A stretch of DNA of 64,000 bases from CAISCU01 sp943361925 (GCA_943361925.1 CALRIT020000002.1:1-64000), one strand, 5' to 3'; positions 24,368 through 33,377 are shown, numbered from the stretch's first letter. Program-made: numbers and translations. Notes: generated from the sequence alone by a model not told the origin.

Positions 24368-24942
24368 AAATAGCAGGAATAGATTATGGAAGCAAAATGG
24401 CAGGAACAACTGCTATTGCCATGTTAGATGAAAATGGAAAATTCAGCTTAATTCAATCTCAAAAAAATGAAGATGCTGATGAAATGATCATTCAAATGAT
24501 TGAATCGTTTAATCCTGAATTAATTGCTTTAGATGCACCTTTAAGTTTGCCAAAAGGATTGTATACAGGCAACCCAAATGATGATTTCTTCTACCGCGAA
24601 ATTGACAAAGAATTAAAGGCAATGTCGCCCATGTTTTTAGGCGGATTAACTGCCAGAGCGATGAAAATGGCAGCTATTTGCAAATTTAAAAATATTGAAA
24701 TAATTGAATCTTATCCTGCTGCCTTTATTAAAGCAGAAAACCTTCAGGAAATTTATCTAAAGAAGGATAATTCAAGCATCACAATTTTTCAAAAACGAAC
24801 GGCTAATCATTTTCAATTTAAAGTTCCAAAACTATCAAACTGGCATGCATTGGATGCTTGTATTTGTTTGGAAATTGGAATCCGAAAAACAAAACAAACA
24901 GCTCGTTTTAAAGGAAATGAATCAGAAAAAATCTGGTTTTAA
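24352..24942 (+). CDS. DUF429 family protein (predicted RNase H-like fold)
   Basis: A 196-residue cytoplasmic protein. It opens KIAGIDYGSKMAGTTAIA, a strand with an acidic residue as in RNase H-fold nucleases, and has IALDAPLSLP (second acidic strand), GGLTARAMKMA and a C-terminal LDACICLE segment with another Asp. This acidic arrangement matches the DUF429 family, predicted to be nuclease-like but not characterised. The start overlaps the end of the cryptochrome gene by 16 bases, so it is probably co-translated. A role in DNA damage metabolism is inference from context. Confidence 0.75.
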   Translation: MAKEIKIAGIDYGSKMAGTTAIAMLDENGKFSLIQSQKNEDADEMIIQMIESFNPELIALDAPLSLPKGLYTGNPNDDFFYREIDKELKAMSPMFLGGLTARAMKMAAICKFKNIEIIESYPAAFIKAENLQEIYLKKDNSSITIFQKRTANHFQFKVPKLSNWHALDACICLEIGIRKTKQTARFKGNESEKIWF

Positions 24943-25008
24943 TATTATCAGAAAAGCATGAGGTTTCCTTAACAAAATGAAAAAGTTTTTTTTGATTAAC
25001 TTGCAGCG

Positions 25009-25380
25009 ATGAAACAATTAGCCTTTGTGGCAATAGGTGGTATGATTGGAGCAAGTTTAAGGTATTTAATATCCTTGCTTACCAAATCATTTTATGAAGG
25101 AGATTTTCCTTTTGCTACGCTATTTATCAATGTTTTAGGTTGTTTTTTTATTGGTTTGATTTATTCAAATTTCAACCAAAACAGCTCATTTGAGTGGATA
25201 AAACCGCTCTTAATTACTGGAGTTTTAGGTGGGTTTACAACCTTTTCTGCATTTTCATATGAAGGAATTCAATTGTTTCAATCACAAAAATTAATGGCAG
25301 CTATCATTTATATTGTTTTAAGCAATTCGCTTGGTTTAATAGCCGCATATAGCGGGACTTTCATCCAATTATCGAAGTAA
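25009..25380 (+). CDS. crcB: Fluoride ion channel FluC (CrcB)
   Basis: A 123-residue membrane protein with four hydrophobic helices. Family signatures are GMIGASLRY (11-19), the conserved Asn41 (FINVLGC) and GGFTTFSAFS (74-83), which carries the Phe/Thr/Ser track for fluoride and the central Na+ site. Fluc channels form dual-topology dimers that export fluoride. One copy is visible, as expected for homodimeric forms. No fluoride riboswitch consensus was found in the 66-base leader. The rsgA start follows its stop by one base. Confidence 0.95.
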   Translation: MKQLAFVAIGGMIGASLRYLISLLTKSFYEGDFPFATLFINVLGCFFIGLIYSNFNQNSSFEWIKPLLITGVLGGFTTFSAFSYEGIQLFQSQKLMAAIIYIVLSNSLGLIAAYSGTFIQLSK

Positions 25381-25381
25381 A

Positions 25382-26302
25382 ATGAAAGGAAAAGTAATTA
25401 AATCAACTGGCAGCTGGTACCAGGTTCTCAATGAAAATGGAGCTATTATTTCATGTAGAATCAAAGGTAAATTCAGGTTGGATGGAATTAAACATACCAA
25501 TCCAATTACTGTTGGAGATGTTGTTCATTACGAAATGGAACCGGGTCAGGAAAATGCTGTTATTCATAAAATTGATGATCGTAAAAATTATATCATCAGA
25601 AAATCAAATAACCTTTCAAAACAAACCCATATCATCGCAAGTAACCTTGATCAGGCCGTTTTAATAGTAACCATGGCTTTTCCAAGAACATCGCTGGGTT
25701 TTATTGATAGATTTTTACTGACATCGGAAGCGTATCATATTAAACCTATTCTTGTTTTTAATAAACAAGATTTGATGCAAAGTGAATTCAAATCTTTGCA
25801 GGATTATGTCATTAATCTTTATGAAAAAATTGGCTATTTGTGTTTAAAAACTTCGGTGACTGACAATACTGGAATTAAGGAACTACAAGACATTTTAAAA
25901 GACAAAACCAGTTTATTAAGCGGACATTCAGGTGTTGGAAAATCGAGTTTAGTTAATGCTATTCAACCCGGTTTGAACCTAAAAACAACTCATATTTCAA
26001 ATTACTCAAATAAGGGTCAACATACAACCACATTTGCAGAAATGCATCCACTTGAAATGGGCGGATTTATTATTGATACACCAGGAATAAGAGAATTCGG
26101 ACTGGTAGATTTTGATAAACCTGAAATTTCACATTATTTCAAAGAAATTCAACCTTATATCGGTTCATGTAAATTCAATAATTGTATACATGTAAATGAG
26201 CCGGGCTGTACTGTTTTAAATGCAGTTGCCGAAGGAGATATATCGGAGGAACGTTACCATAGTTACCTCAGTATTTTAAACAATGAGGATATTTACGAAT
26301 AA
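25382..26302 (+). CDS. rsgA: Ribosome small-subunit-dependent GTPase RsgA
   Basis: A 306-residue protein with an N-terminal OB fold, then a circularly permuted GTPase domain: G4 NKQD (127-130) comes before G1 GHSGVGKS (181-188), G2 near TTT (215-217) and G3 DTPG (232-235). A C-terminal zinc-binding element follows (Cys263, Cys268, His270, Cys276). This order is diagnostic of RsgA/YjeQ, which checks late 30S maturation. It lies between crcB and dtd with one base or less of separation, so this is an operon. Confidence 0.97.
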   Translation: MKGKVIKSTGSWYQVLNENGAIISCRIKGKFRLDGIKHTNPITVGDVVHYEMEPGQENAVIHKIDDRKNYIIRKSNNLSKQTHIIASNLDQAVLIVTMAFPRTSLGFIDRFLLTSEAYHIKPILVFNKQDLMQSEFKSLQDYVINLYEKIGYLCLKTSVTDNTGIKELQDILKDKTSLLSGHSGVGKSSLVNAIQPGLNLKTTHISNYSNKGQHTTTFAEMHPLEMGGFIIDTPGIREFGLVDFDKPEISHYFKEIQPYIGSCKFNNCIHVNEPGCTVLNAVAEGDISEERYHSYLSILNNEDIYE

Positions 26303-26760
26303 TGAGAGTAGTGATTCAAAGAGTTGGTGAAGCTGAGGTAAAAGTTGATGGCGAAACCATTGGCAAAATTGGTTCAGGATTATTAGTATTGGCAGGATTT
26401 GAAGCCAATGACAATCAGAAAGACCTCGAATGGATGAGTGGTAAAATCTGTAAACTCCGTATATTTAACGATGAAAATGGCGTGATGAATATCAGTGTAA
26501 AAGATGCCGGAGGAGATATCTTGCTTGTAAGTCAGTTTACCTTACATGCAGACGCCCAAAAAGGAAACAGGCCATCTTATATCAAAGCAGCACGACCAGA
26601 AATTGCCATTCCACTTTACGAACAATTCATTAAACAAGTGGAATTTGATTTAGGAAAATCGATTCAAACCGGAAAATTTGGAGCCGATATGAAAGTAAGT
26701 TTAATGAATGATGGACCCGTTACTATTTTATTAGATTCTAAAAAAGACCTAAACGCATGA
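26302..26760 (+). CDS. dtd: D-aminoacyl-tRNA deacylase
   Basis: A 152-residue enzyme that removes D-amino acids (and glycine from tRNA-Ala) from mis-charged tRNA. It starts MRVVIQRVGEAEVKVDG and carries the catalytic SQFTL (77-81, in LLVSQFTLHAD) and the NDGPVTI motif with cross-subunit Gly-Pro (138-139). Length matches DTD exactly. Its ATG overlaps the rsgA stop (TAATG), and its own stop overlaps the mazG start (ATGA), so the four genes from crcB are translationally linked. Confidence 0.97.
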   Translation: MRVVIQRVGEAEVKVDGETIGKIGSGLLVLAGFEANDNQKDLEWMSGKICKLRIFNDENGVMNISVKDAGGDILLVSQFTLHADAQKGNRPSYIKAARPEIAIPLYEQFIKQVEFDLGKSIQTGKFGADMKVSLMNDGPVTILLDSKKDLNA

Positions 26761-27086
26761 CCATAGAAGAAGCACAACAACAAGTTGATGAATGGATAAA
26801 AACAGTTGGCGTTCGTTATTTCAACGAACTTACCAATACTGCAATTTTGATGGAAGAAGTGGGTGAACTCGCCCGAATAATGGCAAGAAAATACGGAGAA
26901 CAATCTTTTAAAAACAATGAATCAGACAAAGATATGGCCGATGAAATGGCAGATATCATGTGGGTTCTGATTTGTTTAGCGAATCAAACAGGAGTAAACT
27001 TAACTGAAGCCTTTCAAAAAAACATGGATAAAAAAACCAAAAGAGATAGCAACAGGCATAAGGAAAATCCGAAATTGAACTCATAA
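26757..27086 (+). CDS. MazG-like nucleotide pyrophosphohydrolase
   Basis: A 109-residue single-domain MazG/dCTPase-type protein. Magnesium-binding EExxE is at 33-37 (LMEEVGELAR) and ExxD at 63-66 (MADEMADIMWVL), the all-alpha NTP pyrophosphatase pattern. The C-terminal run NMDKKTKRDSNRHK is basic. It presumably hydrolyses non-canonical or excess (d)NTPs, but the exact substrate is unknown. It is the last gene of the crcB-rsgA-dtd-mazG operon and ends at a strong terminator. Confidence 0.88.
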   Translation: MTIEEAQQQVDEWIKTVGVRYFNELTNTAILMEEVGELARIMARKYGEQSFKNNESDKDMADEMADIMWVLICLANQTGVNLTEAFQKNMDKKTKRDSNRHKENPKLNS

Positions 27087-27116
27087 AAAAATCCCGCAAA
27101 TGCGGGATTTTTTAGT
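27085..27116. terminator. Bidirectional Rho-independent terminator
   Basis: Stem ATCCCGCA (27091-27098) pairs with TGCGGGAT (27101-27108), with A6 on the left and T6 on the right. It serves mazG on the plus strand and the lipoprotein gene on the minus strand, whose stop codon lies within the T tract. Confidence 0.85.
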
Positions 27117-27642
27117 TTTTAAAAATACCTTCAATTCTATACTTCACAGGGTCTTTAAATTTGGTTCTTTGAAATCCACTTTTCACAAAACCTTTGTTAA
27201 CCTCATAGAACAATTCCTTACCAGATTCATATAAATTATTCGATTCTTCAAAATAAAACTTTAGACTTTGTGGTGTTTCGTTTCTAAAAACTATTTCTAC
27301 TTTTTTTAAATCTACACCCTTTTGTGTTGATTCATACATCAACACAAATGAACCCGAATCAAGTTTGATTTCAGATTTTTTGAATGCACCAACATAAGCT
27401 GGTTTGTTTAAATCCAATTCCAAAAAATCGCTCAGCTCCTTTTCAGCATTGAACTTAATCAATACCTGAGAATCTGTTTTGTTGTCGTATAAAAAAGTTT
27501 TATTCAGACTTGAAAAGTTATGTTTTACCTGATTGATTTCTCCTTCAAAAAAAGCTGGAACATCAAACAACAATTCTTTATTAATGTCGGGCTCCCTGCA
27601 TGAAACCAAAGCAAATAAAATCAGCAAAAAAGTTAATCGCAT
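27112..27642 (-). CDS. Small lipoprotein of unknown function
   Basis: A 176-residue protein with a lipoprotein signal (LLILFALVSC, acylated Cys15) and a predicted mature domain of mixed strands and helices with no motif I recognise. Its start overlaps the 3' end of gpmI by ten bases, so it sits in the gpmI transcript. The mature part is rich in Phe, Lys and Glu. Function is unknown, and the location is probably the periplasmic face of a membrane. Confidence 0.7.
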   Translation of the reverse strand: MRLTFLLILFALVSCREPDINKELLFDVPAFFEGEINQVKHNFSSLNKTFLYDNKTDSQVLIKFNAEKELSDFLELDLNKPAYVGAFKKSEIKLDSGSFVLMYESTQKGVDLKKVEIVFRNETPQSLKFYFEESNNLYESGKELFYEVNKGFVKSGFQRTKFKDPVKYRIEGIFKN

Positions 27643-29159
27643 AATAAAATTTCTCCGCCCATTTCTTTTGGTTGAGGAATACCCATCATAGCCAATGCTG
27701 TTGGAGCCAAATCTGCCAATTTACCATTTTTAATGCGACGAGTAATTTCGTTTTCAATTAATAACAATGGAACATCATTGGTTGTATGTGCTGTATTTGG
27801 CGTGCCATCCTCTACATTTATCATGTATTCTCCATTACCATGATCAGCAGTTACTAATAAACTATAACCATTTGCCAAAGCCGCTTTTACTACTCTTCCT
27901 AAACAATCATCTACTTTTTCAATGGCTTTTATTTCTGCAGGAATCACCCCTGTATGTCCAACCATATCCGGATTAGCGAAATTGACTACCATAAAATCGG
28001 CTTCATTTTTTTCGATTTCTCCTAATGTAAATCCACAAACTTCTTCAGCACTCATTTCCGGTTGTAAATCATAAGTTGCAACTTTTGGAGATGGCGCCAT
28101 ATGCCTAACTTCACCTTCAAAAGGAGTTTCTCTTCCACCACTAAAAAAGAAAGTTACATGTGGATATTTTTCCGTTTCTGCAATACGAACCTGCTTTTTA
28201 CCATTGGCTTCCAATACTTCACCCATGGTATTATTTAATTCAATATCAGGAAAAACAACTTCAACATTTTTAAATGTTTTGTCGTAATCAGTAAGTGTAA
28301 TATATTTCAAATCCAAAGGTTTCATGGCCTGTTCAGGGAATTCCTGTTGGGTTAATGCCATGCTAATTTCTCTACCTCTATCAGTTCTGAAATTGAAATT
28401 TATTACAACATCACCTTCTTTTATTGTTGCAATATCTTTCCCATTTTCTTGCAGGATGATTGGCTTTAAGAATTCATCGGTTTCATCTGCTGCATATTTT
28501 GATGCAATTGAAGCAAATAAATCAGTTGATTTTTCTCCTATACCATTTACCAATGCATCATAAGCCAGCTTCACTCTTTCCCAGCGTTTATCGCGGTCCA
28601 TGGCATAATAACGACCAGTAACACTTGCAATTTTACCCCCGGTTTTATCTAAATGACTTTGTACATCTTTTAAATAATTTAAGCCCCCTCTTGGGTCTGT
28701 ATCACGTCCATCTGTAAATGCATGTATGAAAAAATTCGAAATCGATTCATCTTTCATTAAAGAACATAATCCTTTAAGATGATCAATGCTACTATGAACG
28801 CCACCATCACTTACTAAACCAATAAAATGTACGGATTTATTATTGTCTTTAGCATATTTCAAAGCCGACATCAAAACTTCATTTTCTTTAACCAAATTTT
28901 CTCTAAAAGCTTTGTTGATTAATACCAATTGCTGATAAACAACTCTACCTGCACCAATATTCATGTGACCAACTTCTGAATTACCCATTTGTCCATCAGG
29001 CAAACCAACCCATTCACCACAAGTATGCAGTTCACTATTTGGATATTTAGCGATTAAAGAATCGAAATTGGGCTTATTAGCTAAGTTAATTGCATTTCCA
29101 TCATAAGGTTTACCATTACCCCAACCATCTAATATTAATAAAATAACACGCTTGTTCAT
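27633..29159 (-). CDS. gpmI: 2,3-bisphosphoglycerate-independent phosphoglycerate mutase
   Basis: A 508-residue enzyme that interconverts 3- and 2-phosphoglycerate in glycolysis. It has the alkaline-phosphatase-like metal site, starting at Asp11 (LLILDGWG) with catalytic Ser61 in MGNSEVGHMNIGAGR. Later metal ligands are in FANPDMVGHTG and VTADHGNGE with NTAHTT. Length and domain order (phosphatase split by a transferase domain) are normal. It is the first gene of a leftward pair with the lipoprotein gene. Confidence 0.97.
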   Translation of the reverse strand: MNKRVILLILDGWGNGKPYDGNAINLANKPNFDSLIAKYPNSELHTCGEWVGLPDGQMGNSEVGHMNIGAGRVVYQQLVLINKAFRENLVKENEVLMSALKYAKDNNKSVHFIGLVSDGGVHSSIDHLKGLCSLMKDESISNFFIHAFTDGRDTDPRGGLNYLKDVQSHLDKTGGKIASVTGRYYAMDRDKRWERVKLAYDALVNGIGEKSTDLFASIASKYAADETDEFLKPIILQENGKDIATIKEGDVVINFNFRTDRGREISMALTQQEFPEQAMKPLDLKYITLTDYDKTFKNVEVVFPDIELNNTMGEVLEANGKKQVRIAETEKYPHVTFFFSGGRETPFEGEVRHMAPSPKVATYDLQPEMSAEEVCGFTLGEIEKNEADFMVVNFANPDMVGHTGVIPAEIKAIEKVDDCLGRVVKAALANGYSLLVTADHGNGEYMINVEDGTPNTAHTTNDVPLLLIENEITRRIKNGKLADLAPTALAMMGIPQPKEMGGEILLCD

Positions 29160-29246
29160 AGCAATAAATTAAGTAGCAAATATAAGAATATAACAATGGA
29201 GAAAAATTGATTATAAAAGGCAATGAAAGGAAATGAGTGGTTTCAC

Positions 29247-29276
29247 TTGAATTTTGGCATGGTTTTGGTATCTTGC
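29247..29276 (+). promoter_or_regulatory. Putative Bacteroidota-type promoter for the DUF4783 gene
   Basis: TTG (29247-29249) is followed after 19 bases by TATCTTGC (29269-29276), close to TAnnTTTG. It lies about 32 bases before the ATG at 29308 and thus argues against a longer TTG-initiated form. Confidence 0.4.
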
Positions 29277-29307
29277 TGACATAATAAACATAACAATTTC
29301 ACCCAAA

Positions 29308-29691
29308 ATGAAAAAGTTTAAAATTTTAATTCTAGTTATTGCATTGTTTCCAATAGCGGCATTTGCCGATACTTTTGACGATATATTAAATGCCTTGAAA
29401 GCAGGTAATTCTAAAGAAATGACTCGTTCATTTAACAATAGTGTTGAACTTACACTTTTAGATAATGAAGGCATTTACAGCAAACAACAGGCTGAACAAA
29501 TGTTAAAGAATTTCTTTGCTAAAAATCCTCCAAAATCAGTTACGCTGCAACATAAAGGTGCTTCGGGACAAGGAGCGCAATATGCCATTGCAACTTACGA
29601 AGCAGCTACAGGAAAATTTAGAGCTTATTTGTTTTTAAAAGATACTGGAAATGGCTTATTGATTCATGAATTTAGAATCGAAAGGCAATAA
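29308..29691 (+). CDS. DUF4783 secreted protein
   Basis: The protein has 127 residues from the ATG at 29308. A signal peptide (MKKFKILILVIALFPIAAFA, then DTF) is followed by a small NTF2-like alpha+beta domain (TFDDILNALKAGNSKEMT, later GQGAQYAIATYE and FRAYLFLKD), as in the DUF4783 family common in Bacteroidota. Such domains hold a pocket but no catalytic residues are assigned, so function is unknown. It is probably periplasmic. The gene stands alone between gpmI (divergent) and the Ntn-hydrolase gene (convergent). No clear terminator is seen after it. Confidence 0.8.
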   Translation: MKKFKILILVIALFPIAAFADTFDDILNALKAGNSKEMTRSFNNSVELTLLDNEGIYSKQQAEQMLKNFFAKNPPKSVTLQHKGASGQGAQYAIATYEAATGKFRAYLFLKDTGNGLLIHEFRIERQ

Positions 29692-29741
29692 TCTTTAGAC
29701 TGAAATAATTCTGGCTTCTGAAGAAGAAAAAGTTATCATCT

Positions 29742-31019
29742 TCAAACAATAACATAAAATCTCCAATAATAAAACAAGCCAATTAAACCAATATATGAAA
29801 GGTTATTAGCAACATATATAAGTTTAGAAAATACGGTTCTGTTTTTGTCCTTCATGATTTTAAAACTCCAAATACTTATTGGAAAAATTAAAATCAAAAC
29901 CAGAAATGGTAAATAGGAACTCATACTCACAAAAATATTGGAAGAGTCATTATATGGAGCATCAAAATAAAATACATTAATGCTTCCACTCAATACATAC
30001 ATATAATAACACAAAAACAAACTCAGCGGAATCATCGCTTTTTCTATTGTTGTTAGTTGACTTTTATTGATTAGTAGAATGAGGAAATAAATAAAACTAA
30101 ACAAAAACAAAACTGCACAAAACAGGATAAAAACTGCTTGAATTATATTGTTCTTAGGAATTTGAAACCTGCCTAATTTTTCAAATTCAATATTCTTTGG
30201 GAATAAAGTATCAATAGCCACAATAAGGTTACCTTTTTTTAATTCTTCAATTAGATTAAACCTTACTGTATTTGAATAATCGTGATAAAAAAACAGATTA
30301 AAATTTCCGGTTTGTAAATCCCAGATTGATGTAAGTAAAGTGCCATCCCCTATTTTGTTTCTGCAAACATGCATTGTATCTGAAAGTGCTTTACAAAACG
30401 CTAAACTCGTATCAATTTTATTGTTTAAAAAGGAAAGTCCATTTTTATAACGCACCAATGAATTTGCTTTTTCCTGACTGGTAATAGATGGGCAAAAATT
30501 GGAAATAAGGTATTTATCATCACTACCAATTTTGATTGAATAAGGTTCTACAACCATGTATTTCCCGGATTTATCAGCATACAAAAAAACATCTTCTATA
30601 AAAAATGAGTAATCGTATTTTTCTATGTAGGCTTTTACGTCCTCAACATTTTTGCATGAATGAAGAATATCTTTAAGATAGATTGTAGGATTGGTAATTT
30701 CTTTTTCAACTGATTTCTTTTCAAGTTTAGGATGATAGGATGCTAATCTTTCAAAAGCCAAACCCATTTCATTCATGCCGGTTTGAGGAGCAAAACCATT
30801 ATCGCCATCAAATCTTGAGCCTGTAAAAACAGCGCCATATTTGTTTTGGGCTGAAGCTGTTTCAAACCAAAGTCTGGGCGTTAAACGCCAGGCATCTTCA
30901 TTACTTCCAAAAATGGTTTTATTACCCAATGTGAGTTTATAACCACTGCAGGCTTTAAGTGTATTAATGTTATATGAAAAACATAATAAAATGAAAAGCA
31001 GTTTAAGGTAATTTCTCAT
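29742..31019 (-). CDS. Exported Ntn-type linear amide hydrolase with C-terminal membrane domain
   Basis: A 425-residue protein. A signal peptide ends at Ala23 and Cys24 begins the mature sequence (CSGYKLTLGNKTIFGSNEDA), the layout of N-terminal-nucleophile hydrolases of the choloylglycine/acyl-amide group, where the signal is removed to free the nucleophilic Cys. GMNEMGLAFE (about 80-90) fits the family core. After about residue 290 there are four hydrophobic segments (a long one from NNIIQAVFILFC, then MIPLSLFLCYYMYVLSG, LPFLVLILIFPIS and a C-terminal LSYIGLIGLFYYW). I infer a periplasmic amidase head on a four-helix anchor. Substrate is unknown. The membrane tail is unusual for the family. 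A simple lipoprotein reading of Cys24 is less likely because no lipobox precedes it. Confidence 0.7.
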   Translation of the reverse strand: MRNYLKLLFILLCFSYNINTLKACSGYKLTLGNKTIFGSNEDAWRLTPRLWFETASAQNKYGAVFTGSRFDGDNGFAPQTGMNEMGLAFERLASYHPKLEKKSVEKEITNPTIYLKDILHSCKNVEDVKAYIEKYDYSFFIEDVFLYADKSGKYMVVEPYSIKIGSDDKYLISNFCPSITSQEKANSLVRYKNGLSFLNNKIDTSLAFCKALSDTMHVCRNKIGDGTLLTSIWDLQTGNFNLFFYHDYSNTVRFNLIEELKKGNLIVAIDTLFPKNIEFEKLGRFQIPKNNIIQAVFILFCAVLFLFSFIYFLILLINKSQLTTIEKAMIPLSLFLCYYMYVLSGSINVFYFDAPYNDSSNIFVSMSSYLPFLVLILIFPISIWSFKIMKDKNRTVFSKLIYVANNLSYIGLIGLFYYWRFYVIV

Positions 31020-31106
31020 GTTGGGGTTTGGTTTATTCCCGAAACAAACGAGATATACCTAAGTGAATTGCCTTCCTAATTTTTAGGTAAGAAAAATAGA
31101 CCCTAA

Positions 31107-31901
31107 TTAAATAGCCACAGCACCTTTAATTCCAGGATGTGGATTGTAGTTTTCCAATTCAAAATCCTCGTAGTTAAAATCAAAAATTGTTTCCTGGTTT
31201 CCTTTGATTTTCATAGTTGGATAAGGACGAGGTTCCCGACTTAATTGCAATTCTACTTGTTCGAAATGATTGCTATAGATATGTGCATCCCCAAAAGTAT
31301 GAACAAAATCGCCTAACTCCAGGTTACAAACTTTTGCAATCATCATAGTAAGCAAAGCATAAGAAGCAATATTAAAAGGCACTCCAAGAAACATATCTGC
31401 ACTTCTTTGGTATAACTGACAACTTAATTTACCATCAGCCACATAAAACTGAAAAAATGCATGACAAGGCATCAAAGCCATTTTTGATAAATCTGCCACA
31501 TTCCAGGCACTTACAATCATTCTTCTTGAATCCGGATTTTTTTTGATTGTTTCTATCAGTTCAGTCAATTGGTCGATATGTCCACCATCCTGAGTAGGCC
31601 AACTTCTCCACTGATAACCATAAACCGGACCCAATTCTCCCTCTGGTGAAGCCCATTCATCCCAAATACTTACATTATTTTCTTTAAGATATTTGGTATT
31701 GGTTTCACCTTTTATAAACCACAACAATTCGTAAATGATTGATTTTAAATGAACTTTTTTAGTTGTAACAAGCGGAAAACCATCCTGCAAATTGAATCTG
31801 ATTTGGGCTCCGAATATGCTTTTAGTGCCAGTTCCGGTTCTATCAGATTTAAAAGTACCGGTTTCATAAATATGCTTAAGGAGATTTTCGTACTGGTTCA
31901 T
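31107..31901 (-). CDS. thyA: Thymidylate synthase
   Basis: A 264-residue enzyme that makes dTMP from dUMP with methylene-THF. The catalytic Cys146 lies in MALMPCHAFFQF, phosphate-binding Arg126-Arg127 in DSRRMIVSAW, and Arg21 in DRTGTGT. Length and numbering are identical to E. coli ThyA. No folA is adjacent. It is divergent from pdhC, with 178 bases between. Confidence 0.98.
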   Translation of the reverse strand: MNQYENLLKHIYETGTFKSDRTGTGTKSIFGAQIRFNLQDGFPLVTTKKVHLKSIIYELLWFIKGETNTKYLKENNVSIWDEWASPEGELGPVYGYQWRSWPTQDGGHIDQLTELIETIKKNPDSRRMIVSAWNVADLSKMALMPCHAFFQFYVADGKLSCQLYQRSADMFLGVPFNIASYALLTMMIAKVCNLELGDFVHTFGDAHIYSNHFEQVELQLSREPRPYPTMKIKGNQETIFDFNYEDFELENYNPHPGIKGAVAI

Positions 31902-32025
31902 GGAGTGAAATTATAGAAACCACGAAATAAGGAGGGTTTTACAGGCTTTTATTAAGAATATTTCAACAGCAAATGTAAAATTCAGAAATAATCTAATTCT
32001 TTTAGCTTAGATTTCGTATAGTATA

Positions 32026-32055
32026 TTGCATTAGACGATTCAAATCTTATTTTTG
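32026..32055 (+). promoter_or_regulatory. Bacteroidota-type promoter of pdhC
   Basis: TTG (32026-32028), 19-base spacer, then TATTTTTG (32048-32055), a full match to TAnnTTTG. The start codon is 25 bases further on, giving a leader of roughly 18 bases. Confidence 0.6.
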
Positions 32056-32079
32056 CGATTCTCTTAAATTTATAAAAAA

Positions 32080-33327
32080 ATGGCTGAAGTAATCCGCATG
32101 CCCAAAATGAGCGATACAATGACCGAAGGTGTTATTGTTTCATGGCTAAAACAGGTGGGTGATGATATTAAATCCGGTGATATCCTTGCAGAGGTAGAAA
32201 CCGATAAGGCAACTATGGAGTTGGAAAACTATGTAAAAGGTACACTTTTACATATTGGAATTCCTGCTGGTGGTTCTGTTCCGGTTGATGCATTAATTGC
32301 TATTGTTGGTCAGAAAGGCGAAGATATTTCTGCTCTATTAGCAGGCGCATCTACAACTGCTGCTCCGGCTGCTACAGCTCCAGTAGCAGAGGAAGTTAAA
32401 ACCGAGCAAGTTTCTAATGCACCCGTTGCATCAGTTCAGGCTACTAACAACAATGATGGACGAGTAAAAGCTTCTCCTTTAGCTAAAAATATTGCCAAAG
32501 AAAAAGGCATTGATCTTTCTCAAGTTCAAGGAAGTGGAGACAATGGAAGAATCATTAAAAAAGACATTGAAAACTTCACTCCGGCAAGCAAGCCAGCTTC
32601 TGCTCCTGCAGCAAGTGCTGTAAGTTTACCACAAATCATAGCACAAGAAAGTTTTGAGGAAGTGAATTTGAGTCAAATGAGAAAAGTAATTGCTCGTCGC
32701 TTAAGCGAAAGCAAACATACTGCTCCTCATTTCTACTTAACCATGTCGATTAACATGGATAAAGCTATTGCTGCCAGAAAACAAATGAATGAGTTCACAG
32801 ATGTAAAAATTTCGATGAACGATATCATCATCAAAGCTGTGGCATTGAGTTTAAGAAAAAATCCATATGTAAATACATCTTGGTTAGGTGATAAAATCAG
32901 ATACAATCACCATATCCATATTGGAGTAGCAGTAGCTATTGAAGATGGATTGATTGTACCGGTTGTAAAATTTGCAGACAATAAAAGCATTGCCCACATT
33001 AGTGCTGAGGTAAAACAATTGGCTGATAAAGCTAAAAACAAAAAATTACAACCAAACGAGTTCGAAGGAAATACATTTACCATCAGTAATTTAGGAATGT
33101 TTGGTATTGATGAGTTTACAGCAATCATCAATCCGCCTGATGCTTGTATATTAGCTATTGGTGCGGCTAAAGAAGCAGTTATAGTTGAAAACGGACAAAT
33201 GAAAGTTGGAAATATAATGAAAGTTACCTTGAGTTGCGACCACCGTGTTGTGGATGGAGCTGTAGGTTCTGCCTTCCTTCAAACACTTAAAGATTTGTTG
33301 GAAAATCCAGTAAAGATGTTGGTTTAA
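32080..33327 (+). CDS. pdhC: Dihydrolipoamide acyltransferase (E2), probably of pyruvate dehydrogenase
   Basis: A 415-residue E2 subunit. A single lipoyl domain is at 1-80 (lipoylated Lys43 in ETDKATME), then an Ala/Pro/Thr-rich linker, a peripheral subunit-binding domain (about 129-166, ASPLAKNIAKEKGIDLSQV) and a catalytic acyltransferase domain ending in CDHRVVDGAVG (His388, Asp392). It transfers acyl groups from lipoamide to CoA. The MPKMSDTMTEG start is typical of pyruvate dehydrogenase E2. A branched-chain or acetoin complex cannot be excluded because no E1 or E3 gene lies nearby. It is a single-gene unit with its own promoter and terminator. Confidence 0.93.
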   Translation: MAEVIRMPKMSDTMTEGVIVSWLKQVGDDIKSGDILAEVETDKATMELENYVKGTLLHIGIPAGGSVPVDALIAIVGQKGEDISALLAGASTTAAPAATAPVAEEVKTEQVSNAPVASVQATNNNDGRVKASPLAKNIAKEKGIDLSQVQGSGDNGRIIKKDIENFTPASKPASAPAASAVSLPQIIAQESFEEVNLSQMRKVIARRLSESKHTAPHFYLTMSINMDKAIAARKQMNEFTDVKISMNDIIIKAVALSLRKNPYVNTSWLGDKIRYNHHIHIGVAVAIEDGLIVPVVKFADNKSIAHISAEVKQLADKAKNKKLQPNEFEGNTFTISNLGMFGIDEFTAIINPPDACILAIGAAKEAVIVENGQMKVGNIMKVTLSCDHRVVDGAVGSAFLQTLKDLLENPVKMLV

Positions 33328-33345
33328 TCCATATCCTATAAAAAA

Positions 33346-33377
33346 GAAAAGCCGGTCCCCAGAGCCGGCTTTTTTTA
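33346..33377 (+). terminator. Rho-independent terminator after pdhC
   Basis: Stem GCCGG (33351-33355) and CCGGC (33365-33369), preceded by A4 and followed by T7. Confidence 0.8.

Noticed and set aside
24943..25008. Fluoride riboswitch upstream of crcB
   Set aside because: The 66-base leader lacks the conserved pseudoknot sequence and is too short; only a T-rich stretch is present.
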